Assembly (NCBI GenBank): GCA_051746985.1
Contig: JBNJFP010000023.1
Span: 1-47,803, forward strand
Origin: Fodinibius sp051746985
Lineage (GTDB): Bacteria; Bacteroidota; Rhodothermia; Balneolales; Balneolaceae
Length of the DNA stretch: 47,803 nt
Reading direction: 5' to 3'
Shown here one piece after another: positions 8,099-15,719 of the stretch. Every line of letters begins with the position of its first letter. Position 1 is the stretch's first letter. Under the pieces are notes generated by a model. It searched no databases, was not told the DNA's origin, and saw only the letters and a program-made list of their open reading frames with translations. The position numbers and the translations under genes were made by a program.

Positions 8099-9202
8099 TT
8101 AGAAGTTCAAGAGCAGACCAAAGCGGGTAGTATTGGCAAGCGGATGATTTTCGTCGCCAAGGGTATTAATATAGCTAAAATCGACCCCCACAAATTTATA
8201 ATTAATCCCAGCTCCCAGCGTCATATACTGTCGATCGCCATTATTTGGATCTTCGTAATAATATCCGCCACGTACGGAAAACAATTTATTGTACCAGTAT
8301 TCTATTCCCGTGGCGTACATCAACTGTTGTGGCAGCGAGAGTGTCACTTCTTCGGTGCCGGTATTGCGGGTAAAGCTGTCCCATGATGTGAAGAGGGAGT
8401 TTATTACGCCTTTTGGACTTCCGTCATCATCAAGCCGAGCCATTACTTTAGATATATCGTTGGCAAAAGTTAGCGTGTGGATGCCGTCGTTATCGAGATT
8501 CGTGTTGAGCGCCCATCCAATACGAAATACTGTTGGCAGAGGATCTTTTTGGGCATTATCAGTGTAGTGAACGCCGGGACCAATGTTGGAGATGTTTACC
8601 CCGGCATGAATGTTGGCCTCATTACCCATAAAATTAAAGGCGTTGGATTGGTATTTTGTGGCGACATCGACTCCTACACTTGAGCCGGGATTAATTCGTT
8701 GTTGCCCTACGCTACCTTCTGCAAGACTACTGTATATAAAACGAAAACCGGTGCCCAGTGACCAGTTTTTGTTGAGCTGTAACCCGTATGATAATCCCGC
8801 AGCAAGTTCATAACTATTAAATCGGCCCTGTTCTAATCCCGATTCGTCGGTACGCATCTGTTCTCCTAAATTCAAATAAGTGATGTGTCCACCAAAAGTG
8901 CCAATATCTTCCACATGATATTTGCCAACCAGATAGTCGTAAAACAGGTCTGCATTAAACTGTGGCAGCCACTCGCTGTGCGTTATGCTTACTTGATTAC
9001 CCTCCTGAAAAGCAAGACCGGCAGGATTCCAGAATACAGCAGAGGCATTATCGGCAATAGCCACCCCTGTATTACCCATACCCGCAGCTCGAGAATCTGG
9101 TTCGATTTGCAGGAAGGGCACCGAAGTTATTCCCACCTGAGCGTGTGATATTCCAGACCAGATAAAAAGAAGGGCAAAGAGTGATAATACTTTCTTAATC
9201 AT
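8099..9202 (-). CDS. PorV/PorQ-family outer membrane protein
   Basis: Outer membrane beta-barrel of 367 residues with a signal peptide ending SHAQ. The N-terminus carries the family hallmark FLQIEPDSRAAGMGNTGVAIADNASAVFWNPAGLA, shared by PorV, PorQ and FadL-like proteins (described here by position, residues 30-64). The chain ends in LLLNF with a terminal Phe for BAM-mediated insertion. PorV and PorQ are parts of the type IX secretion attachment machinery, but many paralogs exist in these phyla and no other T9SS gene lies in the window. It is the first gene of a minus-strand envelope block. The family call is strong; the T9SS role is a guess. Confidence 0.8.
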   Translation of the reverse strand: MIKKVLSLFALLFIWSGISHAQVGITSVPFLQIEPDSRAAGMGNTGVAIADNASAVFWNPAGLAFQEGNQVSITHSEWLPQFNADLFYDYLVGKYHVEDIGTFGGHITYLNLGEQMRTDESGLEQGRFNSYELAAGLSYGLQLNKNWSLGTGFRFIYSSLAEGSVGQQRINPGSSVGVDVATKYQSNAFNFMGNEANIHAGVNISNIGPGVHYTDNAQKDPLPTVFRIGWALNTNLDNDGIHTLTFANDISKVMARLDDDGSPKGVINSLFTSWDSFTRNTGTEEVTLSLPQQLMYATGIEYWYNKLFSVRGGYYYEDPNNGDRQYMTLGAGINYKFVGVDFSYINTLGDENHPLANTTRFGLLLNF

Positions 9203-9319
9203 AGTAAAACAATTGGTAAAAGTAGGTTTGTCTAAAACAGAAAAATAAGGACGGAATTTGATTATATCAGCTCCTTATTTATCTATATAAATTTATCAGA
9301 ATTAATGTAAAATAAAAAA

Positions 9320-9343
9320 GCGGGATGAAATAGTTCATCCCGC
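9320..9343 (-). terminator. Rho-independent terminator after the thiolase gene
   Basis: Perfect 10-bp stem (GCGGGATGAA at 9320-9329 with TTCATCCCGC at 9334-9343) and a 4-base loop. On the minus strand it is followed directly by a run of T (complement of 9314-9319), 20 bases past the thiolase stop codon. It ends the TPR-TPR-transsulfuration-thiolase transcript. Confidence 0.88.
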
Positions 9344-9362
9344 CTTACTTTTTTAAAAGAAT

Positions 9363-10544
9363 CTAATTAAGCATCTCAATAACCATGGCAGAAGCTCCTC
9401 CGCCGCCATTACAAATGCCACCACATCCGTAGTGTCCACCGGTTCGTTTTAAAGCATGAAGTAGCGTAACCATGATTCGTGCTCCGGAACATCCAATAGG
9501 ATGGCCGATACTTACGGCACCACCATGGATATTTACTTTCTCGGGATCAAGTTCGAGGATTTGTTCGTTGGCCAGTGATACCACCGAAAAAGCCTCATTA
9601 ATTTCAAAAAGGTCGATCTCGTTTTTATCAAGATTCGCTTTTTTCATGGCTTTAGGTATGGCATCCGACGGAGCGGTGGTAAACCATTCGGGCTTTTTAG
9701 CTGCGCTGGCTTGACTAACAATGCGCGCAAGAGGAGTGAACCCCAGCTCCTCAGCTTTTTCTTCGCTCATTAAAAGCATTGCTGCTGCTCCATCATTAAT
9801 ACTGCTGGCATTGGCAGGGGTAACGGTACCGTCTTTTTCAAAAACGGGGTTGAGCTTGGGTACTTTTTCGTAGTTGACACGCTCCAGCTCTTCATCCATA
9901 GTCACCTTAGATACATTGCCCTTGCGGTCTTTTACCTTCATTTCAATGATCTCATCATCAAAATATCCTTCTTCATGGGCTTTGATAGCCCTTTTGTAAG
10001 AGGTAATGGCATATTCATCCTGCTGCTTACGACTTATGTTACATTCGCGGGCACATATTTCGGCCGCATTACCCATGTGGAAATCATTATATACATCCCA
10101 TAACCCATCTTTGATGATACCGTCTTCAGCTTGGGCATGTCCCAGTTTAGATCCAAACCGGTGTTTACTTAAGTAATAGGGGACGTTGCTCATACTTTCC
10201 ATGCCACCGGCGACAATAATATCAGCTTCGTTAAGCTGTATTTGGTTAGCGGCAATCATGATAGCTTTCATGCCCGATGCACATACTTTATTGACTGCAG
10301 TTGCAGGCGTAAGCTCAGAAAGTCCGGCTTTTAGTGCTGCCTGCCGTGCAGGCGCCTGACCGATACCGGCCGTAAGCACATTGCCAAATACCACTTCCTG
10401 AATCTGCTCGGGTTTAATTCCTGATGATTTTATTAACTCCGTAATGGTAGCTGCACCGAGTTCGGGGGCTGAGAATGAGGATAAACTGCCTCCGAAAGAA
10501 CCTAAGGGTGTTCGCTTTGCACCAACTATAACTACGTTACGCAT
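9363..10544 (-). CDS. Acetyl-CoA C-acetyltransferase (thiolase)
   Basis: Thiolase-superfamily enzyme of 393 residues that condenses two acetyl-CoA to acetoacetyl-CoA, or runs the reverse step in degradation. Active-site residues are visible: Cys88 in NKVCASGM, His in GGAVSIGHPIGCSGAR near residue 346, and the second Cys in GICNGGGGASAM near the end. NEAFSV, which contributes to the oxyanion hole, is also present. These motifs fit short-chain biosynthetic or degradative acetyl-CoA acetyltransferases (AtoB/PhaA/ThlA) better than long-chain FadA. No other beta-oxidation or PHB gene is nearby, so the direction of flux is open. It follows the PLP enzyme gene by 43 bases and ends at a clear terminator. 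Confidence 0.92.
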   Translation of the reverse strand: MRNVVIVGAKRTPLGSFGGSLSSFSAPELGAATITELIKSSGIKPEQIQEVVFGNVLTAGIGQAPARQAALKAGLSELTPATAVNKVCASGMKAIMIAANQIQLNEADIIVAGGMESMSNVPYYLSKHRFGSKLGHAQAEDGIIKDGLWDVYNDFHMGNAAEICARECNISRKQQDEYAITSYKRAIKAHEEGYFDDEIIEMKVKDRKGNVSKVTMDEELERVNYEKVPKLNPVFEKDGTVTPANASSINDGAAAMLLMSEEKAEELGFTPLARIVSQASAAKKPEWFTTAPSDAIPKAMKKANLDKNEIDLFEINEAFSVVSLANEQILELDPEKVNIHGGAVSIGHPIGCSGARIMVTLLHALKRTGGHYGCGGICNGGGGASAMVIEMLN

Positions 10545-10587
10545 AGAAGTATGGGTTTATAATTAGAAATTTTGTTTCGAATAACCG

Positions 10588-11727
10588 CTATTCAAAAGCC
10601 TGACCGAGATCTTCAATAAGGTCGTCGCTATCTTCAATACCAACCGATAGCCGGATCAGGGAATCTTTAAGTCCCGCTTTTTCACGTACTTCTTTGGGGA
10701 TAGAACCGTGGGTCATTGATGCGGGATGGCTAATTAATGATTCAACTCCTCCTAAACTCTCGGCAAGGGTAAAGATCTTTGTTCTACTCATAAACGCTTG
10801 TGCCTTTTCCTGGGAATCATCCTTCAGTGAAAAAGAAACCATGGCGCCAAAATCTTTCATCTGCTTTTTTGCGATTTCATGTTGCTCGTGACTTTCAAGT
10901 CCTGGATAAATGGTTTGTGCTACATCGGGATGATCATCCAAGAAGCTCGCTACCTTTTTGGCATTTTCGACCGACTGCTGCACGCGTACGGACAATGTTT
11001 TTATGCCCCGCAAGGTAAGGTAGCAATCCATGGGACCTGGTACAGCCCCCGTTGTTTTAACCTGAAATCGCAGTTGTTCCATGACTTCAGTATTGGAGGT
11101 AGCAACGGCACCTCCGATGACATCGGAGTGTCCGCCCAAATATTTTGTTGTTGAGTGCAAAACCATATCGGCCCCTAACGCCAAAGGTTGCTGCAGATAG
11201 GGTGAGGCAAAAGTGTTATCCACTACCGATAAGATGTTGTTCTTTTGAGCAAAAGATGTTAGTTCCTCAATATCAACAACGCGCAAGAGAGGATTCGTAG
11301 GAGTTTCGATCCACAGCAGTTTAGCCTTTTCGGTGGCGGCCTGTTCCACTTGGTTGATATCGGTCATATCCACAAAGCTAAACTCAATTCCGTACGGGGC
11401 AAACACCTTGGTGAATAATCGGTAGGTGCCCCCGTAAAGATCGTTCGAGGCAATTATTTGATCTCCCGGACGAAACATTTTGAGCACAGCATCCATGGCC
11501 GCACAACCGCTGGCAAAGCAGGCGCATTCATCGGCATCTTCCAAGCCGGCAATGAGTTTTTCGAGGGCTGTTCGGGTTGGGTTTCCTACTCGGGCGTAAT
11601 CATATCCTTTGTTTACGTTTGGTGCCTCCTGGGCATAAGTCGAAGTTTGGAAGATAGGAGGCATAACGGCGCCCGAGGTTTCTTCGGGTTCTTGTCCTGC
11701 ATGAATGGTCTTGGTATTAAATTTCAT
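10588..11727 (-). CDS. Cys/Met-metabolism PLP enzyme (cystathionine gamma-synthase/lyase type)
   Basis: PLP-dependent trans-sulfuration enzyme of 379 residues. The fold-type I Cys/Met signature is complete: YDYARVGNPTRTALE (residues 42-56), YGGTYRLF, IETPTNPLLRV, VVDNTFASPYLQQPL and the PLP-binding Lys195 in HSTTKYLGGHSD. SHPASMTH near the C-terminus is typical of cystathionine gamma-synthase and gamma-lyase. Sequence alone does not separate MetB, cystathionine gamma-lyase and related lyases, and I assign none. It lies between a TPR lipoprotein gene (12 bases upstream) and the thiolase gene, likely in one transcript. The mix of metabolic and lipoprotein genes gives no clear shared pathway. 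Confidence 0.88.
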   Translation of the reverse strand: MKFNTKTIHAGQEPEETSGAVMPPIFQTSTYAQEAPNVNKGYDYARVGNPTRTALEKLIAGLEDADECACFASGCAAMDAVLKMFRPGDQIIASNDLYGGTYRLFTKVFAPYGIEFSFVDMTDINQVEQAATEKAKLLWIETPTNPLLRVVDIEELTSFAQKNNILSVVDNTFASPYLQQPLALGADMVLHSTTKYLGGHSDVIGGAVATSNTEVMEQLRFQVKTTGAVPGPMDCYLTLRGIKTLSVRVQQSVENAKKVASFLDDHPDVAQTIYPGLESHEQHEIAKKQMKDFGAMVSFSLKDDSQEKAQAFMSRTKIFTLAESLGGVESLISHPASMTHGSIPKEVREKAGLKDSLIRLSVGIEDSDDLIEDLGQAFE

Positions 11728-11739
11728 TCCTGAAAATTG

Positions 11740-12963
11740 TTAGAGGTTAGCCTTTGCATTTTCGGCTTCCTGTTCCATTCCCATGATAGAATAGGCTTTG
11801 TAAAGATCTTCCCACGCTGTTTTGTTACTGGGATGTTGTTCAACAATAGTTTCTAATAATGGGATTGATGCAGAAAGATGTTGTTCAACTTGATCTTCTA
11901 ATTTAGTAGTGTATTCCTCAGCTGCGAGTGGGATAAGTTGTTGATAAGTGGAGGCACTGTTGTAATAAAATCGGGCAAAATGACTCATCAGTTCTTCATC
12001 ACCGGGATTAGCTTCTACAAGGTTATTAAAGTGTTCTTCAGCTTTCTTCAGCAACGAATCCGCAGCTGTAAAGTTAGTATCTTCAAAATCACTATCGTTT
12101 TCCAGCTCTGTGGCTACAGAATCCATCATATCCTTTCCAGCCAAGTAATACTCGGTAGCAAGAGATTGGCTATAAATAATATTTTGAGGTTCATTTTCCA
12201 AGAGCTGCTCCAACAGTTCGATCGCCTTTTGATGTTCTCCCGCACTAATATAGGCGTTAGATAAGCCATGAAGCAGGTTGGTATTTTTATTCGAAAAGGA
12301 TTCTGCATCTTCATAAACAGCAATAGCTTGTTGGGAGCTATCGGTTTCGAGATATAGAAAAGCCAACTGTTCAAGTAATTTTGGCGGTGGATTATCAACA
12401 TGTTCCCGGCCACTTGTCAGTACTTGTATTGCCTGATCGGGTTGCTCGTTTTGATATAGGGCTTGCGCCTGCATCGTATAAGAAATAGCACTGTCAGGGA
12501 TAATAATAGTAGCATTATTAAAATGCGCTGCCGCATCTGCATAATCAGGATTATCTGACGTTTCTCCTTGTAGCAGTTGTACGCCTTGGTTGTGTTCCAG
12601 ACTCCATGTGACGTTCAGTAAATCCCGTATTTCTTCTTGCTCTGCCTGCTCTGAATTGGAGTAGAGATCCAGAGCGTTGGTAAGAGCCGTTTCGGCATCA
12701 GAATAGGGCGAAGATCTTTCGGACGGGTCGTCAGTTCGCTGAGCCAGTTTGGTCAGTAATTTTCCTTTTTCGAAAAATAACTGCGGCATTTCAGGGTTGT
12801 CGTTGAGATCGTCATCAACGGCATCAATTCGATTCTCAAGTTCCTTTTTTGTTAAGTCTTGAGAAGATTCAGAAGATTGGTTAGTTGATTGAAATGTAGA
12901 GCAACTAATAAATAACCCGAATGCAAGCACAAAGCTTGCAATTCGGGTATAAATGTTAAACAT
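11740..12963 (-). CDS. TPR-repeat lipoprotein (tandem copy 2)
   Basis: Predicted lipoprotein of 407 residues: signal peptide with lipobox LFISCS and lipidated Cys21, then a helical repeat domain with several TPR-like units, for example residues around 75-110, 140-200, 205-245 and 330-400 (pattern W/L-x2-L/G/Y-x8-A-x3-Y/F). It is very acidic and rich in Gln, Glu and Ser, as expected of a halotolerant organism's exported proteins. The order of segments matches that of the upstream neighbour at 12995-14326 closely enough to call them paralogs from a tandem duplication. TPR scaffolds bind peptides or proteins; the partner is unknown. Confidence 0.75.
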   Translation of the reverse strand: MFNIYTRIASFVLAFGLFISCSTFQSTNQSSESSQDLTKKELENRIDAVDDDLNDNPEMPQLFFEKGKLLTKLAQRTDDPSERSSPYSDAETALTNALDLYSNSEQAEQEEIRDLLNVTWSLEHNQGVQLLQGETSDNPDYADAAAHFNNATIIIPDSAISYTMQAQALYQNEQPDQAIQVLTSGREHVDNPPPKLLEQLAFLYLETDSSQQAIAVYEDAESFSNKNTNLLHGLSNAYISAGEHQKAIELLEQLLENEPQNIIYSQSLATEYYLAGKDMMDSVATELENDSDFEDTNFTAADSLLKKAEEHFNNLVEANPGDEELMSHFARFYYNSASTYQQLIPLAAEEYTTKLEDQVEQHLSASIPLLETIVEQHPSNKTAWEDLYKAYSIMGMEQEAENAKANL

Positions 12964-12994
12964 AAATTAAAGAGCTTTAAAAAGTTTGGCGTTC

Positions 12995-14326
12995 TTATTC
13001 CTCCAGTCCAGCTTTTTCCATCGCTTCCTGGGCCTTTTCGTCTTCACCTAAGAAGGTGTAAATTTCGAAAAGGCTTCGCCAGTAGTTCTCATTTTCAGAA
13101 TCTAATTCTACGGCTTTTTCGTAATAGTCTCTTGCCTTGCGAATTTCTTCCTGACCCATTTCGTCGTACTCTTCAGCCTCTTCGTTATCGTTGGATCTGT
13201 TCCGTCTATCAAAATACGATTTTGCTCTATTTTGATAGATCACGCCAAGCGTTTCATAGGCCGGAGCCTTTTCCTCGGGGTCATATTCTAAAGCGGTTTT
13301 AACCTCTTCTTCGGCACGATTCGTTAACTCATCCATGCGCTCGATAAGCTCTTCATTTTTCTCACTTATCTCATCAATCTCGCTTTTGATTTCTTCCTGC
13401 TCAGATTGCTCAGCTTGCTGGAACTCATCCTGAAGGTCCATGATATCCTGTGAATTAGAGGCGAGCTCATCCTGAATTCTCATAGCTTGTTGGTAAATTT
13501 TCGTTCCCATTACCAAGCGGTATCGGGGATTTTCAGGATCTTGCTGAACCAGCTCTTCTAACGTAGCAATTGATTTATCTTCTTCACCAATTTGGCCATA
13601 AGCGTCAGCAAGGCTGGAAACAATCTGCTCATTTTCAGGATATAGTTCCTGCCCCTTTTCCAACGACTCAACTACTTTTTCATGGTCTTCAAGGTTAAAA
13701 TAGTAGTTGCCGAGGTGTAAGAAGTCGATCGTATCTGCTTCTGATTCCGGAATCATTTCCATATACCGTTCCTTGGCAGAAACAGCTTCTTCAAACTCTT
13801 TGTTTTGAGCGGCTATCTGCGCAAGAACATTCCAGGTATTGGCACTGTCGGGCTCAATTTCAGTGGCATTTCGCAGATGGCTTAAGGATAGCTCCATGGG
13901 GTTATCGACCGTGCTCATAACGCTATCGTTGGTGGCAAGGTCAACACCGCGTTGAAACTCGTTTTGCCAGAGTGAAACTCTCACATCATCAATGCGGTCA
14001 ATTTCTCCCGGTACATTTTCAGACGTATCAGCAACACTACGTGCTATTTCAAAAGATTCATTCATTTCCTTATAATAGTCGCCACGATCGGAGGGATCCT
14101 CTTTGGATCCTGCAAGTTCACCTAACGCAACGGCTTTGTAATAGTACCCTAATGGATCACCAGGATATTGGTCTATTGATTTTTCAGCTGATTCAATAGC
14201 AGCTTCAAAATCTTGACTTCTTAGATTATCTTCGGCTTCACCAACCATAGGATTGGAAGAACCGCATCCTATCAAAATCGCCGTAAGTAAGGTTACAAGT
14301 AAATAAGGTAATTTTTTAATAAACAT
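12995..14326 (-). CDS. TPR-repeat lipoprotein (tandem copy 1)
   Basis: Predicted lipoprotein of 443 residues with lipobox ILIGCG and Cys21. TPR units are seen at about 29-70, 140-180, 190-260 and 390-440. Between them lies a charged coiled-coil insertion near 283-325 (LQDEFQQAEQSEQEEIKSEI and following), which the downstream paralog lacks or has shortened. It heads a four-gene minus-strand group with 31 bases to the next gene. A divergent control region with an 11-bp inverted repeat (14374-14410) lies upstream. Function unknown; an envelope scaffold or assembly role is an inference from TPR plus lipid anchor. Confidence 0.75.
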   Translation of the reverse strand: MFIKKLPYLLVTLLTAILIGCGSSNPMVGEAEDNLRSQDFEAAIESAEKSIDQYPGDPLGYYYKAVALGELAGSKEDPSDRGDYYKEMNESFEIARSVADTSENVPGEIDRIDDVRVSLWQNEFQRGVDLATNDSVMSTVDNPMELSLSHLRNATEIEPDSANTWNVLAQIAAQNKEFEEAVSAKERYMEMIPESEADTIDFLHLGNYYFNLEDHEKVVESLEKGQELYPENEQIVSSLADAYGQIGEEDKSIATLEELVQQDPENPRYRLVMGTKIYQQAMRIQDELASNSQDIMDLQDEFQQAEQSEQEEIKSEIDEISEKNEELIERMDELTNRAEEEVKTALEYDPEEKAPAYETLGVIYQNRAKSYFDRRNRSNDNEEAEEYDEMGQEEIRKARDYYEKAVELDSENENYWRSLFEIYTFLGEDEKAQEAMEKAGLEE

Positions 14327-14373
14327 GGTTTTTGATTCCTATAAATTCAATGTTATTAGAATATCCATTCATG

Positions 14374-14410
14374 ATTGCAGAAAGTAATCATATATAGTCC
14401 TTTCTGCAAT
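14374..14410. promoter_or_regulatory. Inverted repeat in the divergent control region
   Basis: Perfect 11-bp inverted repeat (ATTGCAGAAAG at 14374-14384, CTTTCTGCAAT at 14400-14410) with a 15-base AT-rich spacer, in the 155-bp region between the TPR lipoprotein (-) and the hydrolase (+). It has no T-run, so an operator or mRNA leader hairpin is more likely than a terminator. Confidence 0.4.
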
Positions 14411-14481
14411 ATTATTGCTTAAATTTATTATATTACCAGCTTAAAAATAATAGTCTATTAACCCAGTTATCTAAATAGTAT

Positions 14482-15285
14482 ATGTTCGGAAACAGCCATT
14501 TCGAAAGTCAGTACCACAACGGTTTTGAATACCTGAAAATTTCAAAGGGGAATGAGGATTCCGATACCCTGGTTTTTCTACACGGTATGTTTGGTGGATT
14601 AAGTAATTATGATGCTCTTGTTGAGTATATAGATGGTTATAATATTTATGTTCCTTCTATTCCACTTTATGAGATGAAAGCTCGTAAACTAACATTTACT
14701 AATCTTGCTAAATGGCTGCATTCTTTTTTTGATGCCCTGGAAATCGAAAACCCTATCTTGTTGGGTAACTCCATGGGCGGGCACCTTGCTCTTGAATATA
14801 CGGTGCAACACCCTGAAAATGTGAAGGCGTTGATTTTAACAGGTAGTTCAGGGCTTCAGGAACGCGATTTTGGATCTACATTTCCGCGCCGCAATGACCG
14901 TGATTATGTACGGCAACAGGCCGCCATCACATTTTATGAGGATGATTTCGTTACCGAAGAGCTGATGGATGAAATTATGGAAGTCATCAACGATCGCTCT
15001 AATTTATTGAATGTGTTAGCGATAGCAAGACAAACCCATGAATATAGCATGGAACAGTTCTTGGCAGATATAAAGCAAGAGGTGTTACTCATTTGGGGTA
15101 AACAAGACGAGATTACACCGCCAGATGTTGCTGAAGAATTTGACGATCGTCTGCCCAACTCTCGTCTCAAGTGGATCGATCAATGTGGCCACGCTCCCAT
15201 GATGGAACATCCCGAAAAGTTCTCTTTTTATCTGAATGAATTTTTAACGGATCTTAAAAACAAAAACGCAACTTCAATCCAATAA
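14482..15285 (+). CDS. Alpha/beta-fold hydrolase
   Basis: Cytoplasmic alpha/beta hydrolase of 267 residues. The oxyanion-hole region VFLHGMFGG lies near residue 31, the nucleophile is Ser97 in LLGNSMGGH, the acid is Asp in IWGKQDEITPP near 214, and the base is His in DQCGHAPMMEHP near 237. The length and lack of a large lid insertion fit the esterase / meta-cleavage hydrolase / haloperoxidase-like branch. The substrate is not identifiable. RidA follows 6 bases after the stop codon, so the two are co-transcribed and end at the hairpin at 15692-15719. Confidence 0.85.
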   Translation: MFGNSHFESQYHNGFEYLKISKGNEDSDTLVFLHGMFGGLSNYDALVEYIDGYNIYVPSIPLYEMKARKLTFTNLAKWLHSFFDALEIENPILLGNSMGGHLALEYTVQHPENVKALILTGSSGLQERDFGSTFPRRNDRDYVRQQAAITFYEDDFVTEELMDEIMEVINDRSNLLNVLAIARQTHEYSMEQFLADIKQEVLLIWGKQDEITPPDVAEEFDDRLPNSRLKWIDQCGHAPMMEHPEKFSFYLNEFLTDLKNKNATSIQ

Positions 15286-15291
15286 TAGACT

Positions 15292-15669
15292 ATGAAAAAG
15301 ATTGTTCACACCTCCAACGCACCCGAAGCAATTGGACCTTACAGCCAGGCTGTTATTCATGATGACATTGTTTACTGCTCAGGACAAATAGGGTTAGATC
15401 CCAATAGCATGGAGTTTGCAGGTAATGATGTTAGCTCTCAGGCCAAGCAAGTGATGAAAAATTTGAAAGCCGTTTTAGAAGAGGCTGGCTCGGGATTCGA
15501 TAAAGTGATAAAGTGCAGCATTTTCCTGGATGACATGGACAATTTCGGGACTGTGAATGAGATTTACGGAGATTATTTTGAATCGGACCCACCGGCTCGC
15601 GAAACGGTGGCCGTAAAGACGTTACCCAAAAATTGCAAAGTTGAGATTGGTTGTATCGCACATCTCTAA
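15292..15669 (+). CDS. ridA: RidA-family reactive imine/enamine deaminase
   Basis: Small trimeric enzyme of 125 residues that hydrolyses reactive 2-aminoacrylate and similar enamines released by PLP enzymes. Family motifs are NAPEAIGPYSQAV near the N-terminus, YCSGQIGLDP, IFLDDMDNF, and the C-terminal PARETVAVKTLPKNCKVEIG, with the conserved Arg (PAR) and Glu (KVE) of the active site. The E. coli active-site Cys next to that Arg is Thr here. It is co-transcribed with an alpha/beta hydrolase. A trans-sulfuration PLP enzyme that could generate such enamines is encoded about 3.6 kb away, on the other strand. Confidence 0.93.
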   Translation: MKKIVHTSNAPEAIGPYSQAVIHDDIVYCSGQIGLDPNSMEFAGNDVSSQAKQVMKNLKAVLEEAGSGFDKVIKCSIFLDDMDNFGTVNEIYGDYFESDPPARETVAVKTLPKNCKVEIGCIAHL

Positions 15670-15691
15670 AAATCTCAAAACGACTATTACC

Positions 15692-15719
15692 AGGGAGAAG
15701 CTGTTAGCAGTTTCTCCCT
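15692..15719 (+). terminator. Rho-independent terminator after ridA
   Basis: A 12-bp stem with one G-U pair (15692-15703 with 15708-15719), a 4-base TTAG loop and a run of seven T right after it. It sits 22 bases past the ridA stop, and its right end overlaps the stop codon of the convergent M23 peptidase gene. No T-run exists for the other strand. Confidence 0.85.

Noticed and set aside
7964..8386. A 140-residue plus-strand ORF near the broken barrel gene
   Set aside because: Its second half is antisense to the PorV-like gene, and its first half covers the signal peptide region that makes sense on the minus strand.
8099..9202. A type IX secretion locus
   Set aside because: Only a PorV/PorQ-type protein is present; none of PorK, PorL, PorM, PorN, SprA or PorU is seen, and PorV-like paralogs are common.
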